Assembly (NCBI GenBank): GCA_964016875.1 | Contig: OZ024719.1 | Coordinates: 33,776,679-33,840,678, forward strand | DNA: 64,000 bases | Direction: 5' to 3' | Source: Fallopia convolvulus | Taxonomy: Eukaryota; Streptophyta; Magnoliopsida; Caryophyllales; Polygonaceae | In this document: positions 58,010-64,000 of the stretch, piece after piece | Layout: each line of letters begins with the position of its first letter | Position numbering within the stretch: the first letter of the stretch is position 1 | Notes under the pieces: model-generated | What the model was told of the DNA's origin: nothing | The model's database searches: none | The model's input: the letters and a program-made list of their open reading frames with translations, nothing else | Made by a program: the position numbers and the translations under genes

Positions 58010-59237
58010 TGATACGTGATTGCCTCGGATTACTCCTTAGAAACCTCGTATTTGACCACACAGGAACCCGATCTTGCCAGCAAATCAATTCAATCCTACA
58101 AAGCTTTCAAATTTAGTAACTTGATGCGCAAGGAACAATCAATTGAATGAATGAATGACGAATCTGAAATTGATTGATGATGAATTGATCGAAATTGATA
58201 TAGGAATTCAAATAGATAGTTCAATTGAATTGGCTCTAACGCTAAATTCAATTGATGAACTAGGATCGATCTTTAACAATCAACCTAGAACTAAACTAGA
58301 TGAACAACTTATCAACCAATCTGAATTTCGAAATTAAGAACAAGAGAGAGAAAATTCGGCTATTTGATGATGATGATCTCGAGATTGCAATGCACACAAA
58401 CACAATTGTATTTTTGAGCCCAAGGACTAGATAAACCTTTCTTAGGGTTTATCTAATCTCAAGCTGTCTTTTTATTAATGAAACTGAAAAGTATTTATAG
58501 AGAATACAAAAGCTAATCCTTGGGGAGCAAGCAAGGGGGTGTGGCCGGCCCTAGGAGAGAGGAATTAGCCTCCTTATCTTGCTTCCCAAGATATAATAAT
58601 ATCTAATTAAATCTAACTAGGTTACCTTAAATAAATAAATCATAGCTGAATTATTTATTTAAGGAACTAATCCTAACAAGCTTAAAATATCTCTAACAAA
58701 CTAAAAATATCTCTAACAACCAGGAGAGAGAAAATATCTCTAACAACCAGGAGAGAGAAAATATCTCTAACAACCAGGAGAGAGAAAATCAACCAACTAA
58801 CATAAGCCTATTGGCTGATTTCTCTACATTATTAAAATAAATAGAAATTGTTCATAATAAAATAAATAAGATATTTTCTTCAATTTAGAATGGTCAAGTC
58901 AAAGGGTTGACTTTGACCCATATACCAATTCATCTCACCCGGTCACTTACTAAATTCAGCCCTAAAGTGAGACAAACTAATATATGTTTCTAAATAAAGA
59001 AATAGTGCATTTCGGCCCTCATATTATCAATCCATAGAATCCGGGCTCAATTGATGTCGAATGCACGAGACCCACTTCGCCTTGCTAGGCTCTTCAATAA
59101 CCGCTGCCAATCGAACCAAGATCGTTGTTGTGCCTTGAGCAATCTTCTTAGCTCGACTTCTTGTGATTGGTCCGTCAGAAGGCACTCGAATCAACTCATC
59201 GACGTCGGTTTGAGACATGGCAGGCTTCACTGCATCA
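58010..59237 (-). repeat. 3' LTR of CRM-like copy 5
   Basis: 1,228 bp. The U3 side (about 58,430-59,237), with the coding tail, three ~28-bp units and TATA, is nearly identical to copy 1. The U5 side (58,010-58,430) is clearly different from copies 1 and 3 although built on the same blocks, so the LTR looks mosaic. The hairpin has an 8-base loop here. Confidence 0.85.
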
Positions 59238-62200
59238 TTCTCCTCCACTTGAGCTCGAATCTTCTCTGATTCGACATCGGAATCAAAATCTGGCACATAA
59301 AGAGATAGATCAGCCACATTAAAAGTCGGATGGACACCATACTCACCAGGCATGTCAACATGATATGCATTAGGGCCGATTCTCCTGATGATACGAAATG
59401 GTCCATCTCCTCTCTGATCTAACTTGTTCTTCCTTTGATTTGGGAACCTTTCCTTCCTTAGATGCACCCAAACAAGATCTCCTTCTTCAAAGATAACCTG
59501 TCTCCGACCCTTATCAGCATGGGCCTTGTACTTCATGGATTTCCTCTCCAAGTGCATCTTCGTCCTCTCATGTAGCTTCTTCACAAACTCAGCCCTCTTG
59601 TTAGCTTCAAAACTCTCTTTTCCCTTGTATGGCTGAGGCGTCATATCCACCGGCGTCCTCGGATTCAGCCCATAAACAACCTCAAAAGGGGTCATCTTTG
59701 TGGCTGAATGGATTGACCTGTTATAAGCAAACTCCACAAAAGGCAACACATCTTCCCAACGTTTGAGGTTAGCTTTAAGCATAGTTCTAAGTAAAACCCC
59801 TAACGTTCGATTAGTAACTTCCGTTTGCCCATCAGTTTGTGGGTGACATGAGGTAGAAAACAGCAATTTAGTTCCCAATTTAGACCATAGACTCTTCCAA
59901 AAATAACTCAAAAATTTAGCATCACGATCTGACACAATAGAACAAGGAATGCCATGCAATCTAACAATTTCCCTAAAGAACAAATCAGCAATATGCACAG
60001 CATCATCAGTCGTGTGACATGGAATAAAGTGAGCCATTTTGGAAAATCTATCTACCACTACAAAGATAGAATCTCTACCCTTCCTAGTTCTAGGCAAACC
60101 TACAATGAAATCCATAGAAATGTCTTCCCAAGGTGAACTAGGAATGGGTAAAGGCTGGTACAAACCATGTGGGTGAAGTCTAGACTTAGCTTTAGCACAA
60201 ACAACACAACTCTTGACAAATCTCAGCACATAATTACTCATTTTAGGCCAATAGTAGTGTTCTTTTAAACCTTCTAAAGTCTTTTCTAAACCCCTATGTC
60301 CTCTTGATTCATGAACCTCTTTAGTTAGAAGCCTACGTATACTAGATGAAGGAATGCACAATTTTCCAGCTTTAAACAAGTATCCATCATCAATAAAGTA
60401 GGTATCTATTTCACCCCTAGACATGCAATTCTTATAGATTTCAGCAAAGTGAGGGTCACTAGCATATAATTCCCTAATCATTGCAAATCCAAGGATCTTA
60501 AAATCACATAGGTTCAAGAGTACATACCTCCGAGAAAGGGCGTCAGATACCACATTCTCCTTGCCTTTCTTATGTTTAACAACATAAGGAAAGGTCTCCA
60601 TGAATTCAACCCATCTTGCATGTCGCCTACTGAGTCTGGATTGGCCTTTCAAGTACTTCAAGGCCTCATGATCAGAATGGATTACAAACTCTTTAGGCCA
60701 CAAATAATGAGACCAAGTTTTCAGGACCCTAATTAAAGCATACAACTCTTTATCATAAGTAGGGTAATTCAACTCAGCCCCACTAAGCTTTTCACTAAAA
60801 TAAGCAATGGGTTTCTTGTCTTGTAAGAGCACGCCTCCTATGCCATGTCCAGAAGCGTCCACCTCTATCTCAAACGCCTTGGAAAAGTCAGGGAGTTGAA
60901 GCACTGGGGCGTGGCATAATCTGTCCTTCAAAGTGTTGAAGGCTTCCTCTTGTTGCTCCCTCCATTTAAAGGCCGTATCCTTCTTTGTAAGCTCATGGAG
61001 GGGGGCTGCAATTGTGCTAAAATCACGCACAAATCTCCTTTAGAAGCCAGCCAAGCCGAGAAATGATCTGACCATTGTTGGTGTGGTCGGCTGGGGCCAT
61101 TCTTTGATTGCCTTGATCTTGTCTTCATCTACCTTCAATCCACCTTTAGACACAACAAAACCAAGAAAAATGGTAGACTCGGAGCAAAAAGAACACTTTT
61201 TCAAGTTAACATAAAGCTTTTCTAACCTTAAAGTGTCCAAAACAGCCCTAAGATGATCTACATGTTCATCCATGGTTTTGCTATAGATTAAGATATCATC
61301 AAAGTAGACTACAACAAATCTGCCTAATATCTTCTTAAGACATGGTTCATAAGCCTCATAAAGGTACTAGGTGCATTAGTTAATCCAAAAGGCATTACTA
61401 ACCATTCATATAAGCCATACTTAGTTTTAAAGGCAGTTTTCCATTCATCCCCTTCCCTCATCCTAATTTGATGGTACTCACTTCTTAAATCAATTTTAGA
61501 AAAGAAATTAGCACCATGTAACTCATCAAGCATATCATCTAGTCTAGGAATGGGGTGACGGTACTTAACTGTTATTTGGTTGATCGCTCTACAATCAACA
61601 CACATTCTCCATGTGCCATCCTTCTTTGGCACCAAAATCACCGGAACCGCGCATGGGCTGAGAGATTCACGCACATAGCCTTTGTCCATGAGATCTTGCA
61701 CTTGTCTTTGAAGCTCAGCGGTCTCTTCTGGACTTGCTCTATAGGCTGCACGGTTTGGTAATGAAGCGCCGGGCACCAAATCGATTTGATGCTCAATGCC
61801 TCTAATTGGTGGAAGGCCTTCTGGCAACTCTTCAGGCATCACATCTTCAAACTCCTGTAATAGATCCTGTAGACACTTTGGAAGATGTGAAATATCTTGA
61901 CTAATAATAAGTATCTCTTTCCTCATAAGAAGTAAGCAAGAAGAGTTAGGGAAAGAAATACTAGACTGAGTCACAAGAGAGCGCTTTTCTACACTGCCTT
62001 TCAAGCCGATTTTTGGCTCTTTCTGTAGGCGTTCTTTTTCCATATTTGTAGCTCTCTGAGTCTCTGAATTGCTCCCAAAATTTGAGCCAAAACGCTCGAG
62101 TGGATTGGGAGATAGCCCAGTTTTCGTCCCAGATGCATTGTTGGTATTGTTGCACGGCACTTTGGACGATTTAGGGTGATTTTCTCGGCGTTTTTCATCC

Positions 62201-64000
62201 CAAACAGTAGCCCCACCTGTGTTTGATGTTGTCCCAAAATTTGAGCCAGAACGCTCGGGTGGAGACTGGGAAACGCCGCTTGGATTTGTCGACGCGTCGG
62301 GCGCCGAACGCCGGGCCGCAACTTTGGCCGTGGAATCAGCCTCTGCTTTCTCTTCCTTGGCACGCCTAAGTGCCCTAGCTTGATCTCTCCGTACCTGATC
62401 CTGTAAAACTTGTTGAGGAGACAAGGGTAGAAGAGAAACTCTCCTCCCATCATAGTTAAAGGAATAGGTGTTTAACATGCCATCATAAATCACTCTCCTA
62501 TCAAATAACCATGGTCTTCCTAACAAAATATGAGTGCATTCCATGTTAACTACATCACACATAATATCATCAACATAAGTACCAATAGCAACACGGACTA
62601 AACACTGATGAGTGACAAGATTAGGACCTTCTGAATCATTAATTCCATTGAGACCATAACTAGTAGCCCTAGGTTGGGTTTTTAATTGCAAGTGATCAAC
62701 TACCTTAGCATTAATAATGTTACAGCAGCTACCACTATCAATTATCATGCATAACACTTGATTCTTTACTGTACACCTAGTATGAAAAATGTTTTCCCTT
62801 TGATCTAGCCTAGGTGTTTCTTGTAAAGTAAGAGTACGCATTGTTACCAAAGTTAGAGGCTGTTCGGTGCAATCTGGTTCAATGGCCTCTACGCCCTCCT
62901 CTTCTTGTCCATTGATGTCCTCCTCCACTTGATTTGGAGGTATATCTTCATCACTCACATATCCTCCATTGGTGGTGAGAAGCACTTGCTTTAGATTTGG
63001 ACAATCCTTGGCATAATGACCTCTTCCTTGACACTTGTAGCACACTAAATCACGTGCCCTAGGCTGGTTTGGAGGTCCATTGGTGGGACGCCTTTGGCCT
63101 TGAAAACCTGTTGGTTTAGGTGAGCTAGAAGCTCCCTTTTGCTGCATAGAAGGGTTAGAAGAATAAAAGTTGGAATTTGAACTAGGATTAGAACCATACC
63201 TTTTTGTAGCATTCCAAGCTTCCTTCTTCTTCCTTTGTTGCTGCTCATAGAGTAGTTGGGCTGAATGTACTAAGGCATTGAGATCCTTGATTTGTTGAAT
63301 CTCTAATGTGTCTTGAATGCTTTGATTCAGTCCAGCCATGAATTGGGTCCTTAGAGACCGTTGGGAATGATGAATTCCCGCTTTAAAACTCAGATCCTCT
63401 AGCTCATTGAAGTACTCGGTTGGAGACTTGGTGCCTTGTTTGCAAGTTACAACTTTCAATCTCATGTGCTCGGTATGCTCTTCAGGCACATATTTCTTCC
63501 TCATTACAAACTTCAGCTGGCCCCAAGTTTCAATTGGTGGTAAGGCCTTTCTAATTCGATCCTCCTTCATTCTAAACCACCAATTTCTAGCGGTCCCAAT
63601 AAAGTGGATGACAACAACAGCAACTTTCTCCCATTCTTCATATCCCATGTGATCTAGAATGAAATTTGTAGCTTGTTCCCACTCTAGATACTTCTCCGGG
63701 TTAAGCTCTCCATTGAATGGTTCTATCTTGATCTTTATATCACGTTTCCCAATTTGATTTACAACTTGGTTAACGTTGTTGTTGTTGTTCGGCCGTTGTA
63801 CTCCATAGGCTGGTGGGAGATCTTCTACAACCTCAGCTTGGTTATAGAAATCATCTAGGGGAGGATGCCATGGGCGCCTTTCTTCCCCGGGATAACCATA
63901 CGTCACATCATCAAAAGAGTTGTTGTATTGTTGATGAGTGGCTTGAGGATACCGGTTTTGTGGCTGATTATAAAATTGTTGATGAGTAACCGGTGGAGTC
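59027..64000 (-). pseudogene. gag-pol polyprotein, CRM-like copy 5 (two breaks, N-terminus off window)
   Basis: Read leftwards; the frame is open from the window edge in Gag through CCHC, protease and most of RT. A 1-bp deletion near 61,327 shifts the frame just before YFDD (61,295-61,306). A TAA at 61,040-61,042 replaces a tyrosine codon after the RT. RNase H, integrase and the LTR-encoded tail are then open to the stop at 59,027. Otherwise nearly identical to copy 1, with one unusual RT change (LRSEYHQ for LRSGYHQ). Confidence 0.88.

Larger units (their letters stand above)
58010..64000 (-). mobile_element. CRM-like Ty3/gypsy element, copy 5 (minus strand, partial at window edge)
   Basis: 3' LTR at 58,010-59,237 and gag-pol running off the right edge; the 5' LTR lies outside. 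Inserted into the RT region of copy 4. The left target duplication copy would be GTTGT (58,005-58,009). Confidence 0.88.

Overview
This window is repetitive DNA from a flowering plant nucleus, most probably a eudicot; the species cannot be read from the sequence. The evidence is plant-type LINE open reading frames (DUF4283 plus zinc knuckle in ORF1, zf-RVT tail in ORF2), Ty3/gypsy chromovirus elements with an initiator-Met-tRNA-like primer site, and degenerate TTTAGGG repeats, the Arabidopsis-type telomere heptamer. I found no host gene, tRNA, rRNA or CRISPR array. The setting looks pericentromeric or centromeric: a tandem satellite with higher-order structure, hit repeatedly by nested retroelements.

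Layout. (1) 1-31,729: one satellite array of about 157-bp monomers, now in three blocks (1-7,538; 7,819-9,226; 28,193-31,729). It is split by a 5'-truncated LINE (7,539-7,818) and a long LINE-A (9,227-28,192). LINE-A is itself interrupted by a nearly intact CRM-like Ty3/gypsy element (13,138-22,029) and by a short non-autonomous LTR element (23,589-27,188), whose 5' LTR carries a 675-bp Mutator-type MITE. (2) 31,730-45,820: LINE-B, inserted at the edge of the satellite. It contains a solo LTR (33,025-34,185) and a minus-strand CRM-like element (35,733-43,612) that lost most of its 3' LTR in a deletion which also removed part of LINE-B. (3) 45,821-51,937: a giant imperfect inverted repeat. A GC-rich short repeat lies on the outside, a spacer-like arm follows, and degenerate telomere repeats meet head to head at about 48,850. 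The left arm alone carries a solo LTR (46,362-47,309). (4) 51,938-58,009: a decayed, rearranged CRM-like element. (5) 58,010-64,000: a young minus-strand CRM-like element inserted into the previous one and running off the right edge.

How the parts relate. The CRM-like copies share a polyprotein whose last ~70 codons lie inside the LTR, so the polypurine tract is itself coding. The non-autonomous element keeps the same LTR ends, polyadenylation region, hairpin and reading phase across the tract, so it is probably mobilised in trans. The LINE family recurs at one phase of the satellite monomer, which suggests sequence-targeted insertion. All coding regions of the large elements seen here carry at least one break, so nothing in the window is clearly autonomous today, although several copies look recent. 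Coordinates, difference counts and repeat periods were worked out by eye.
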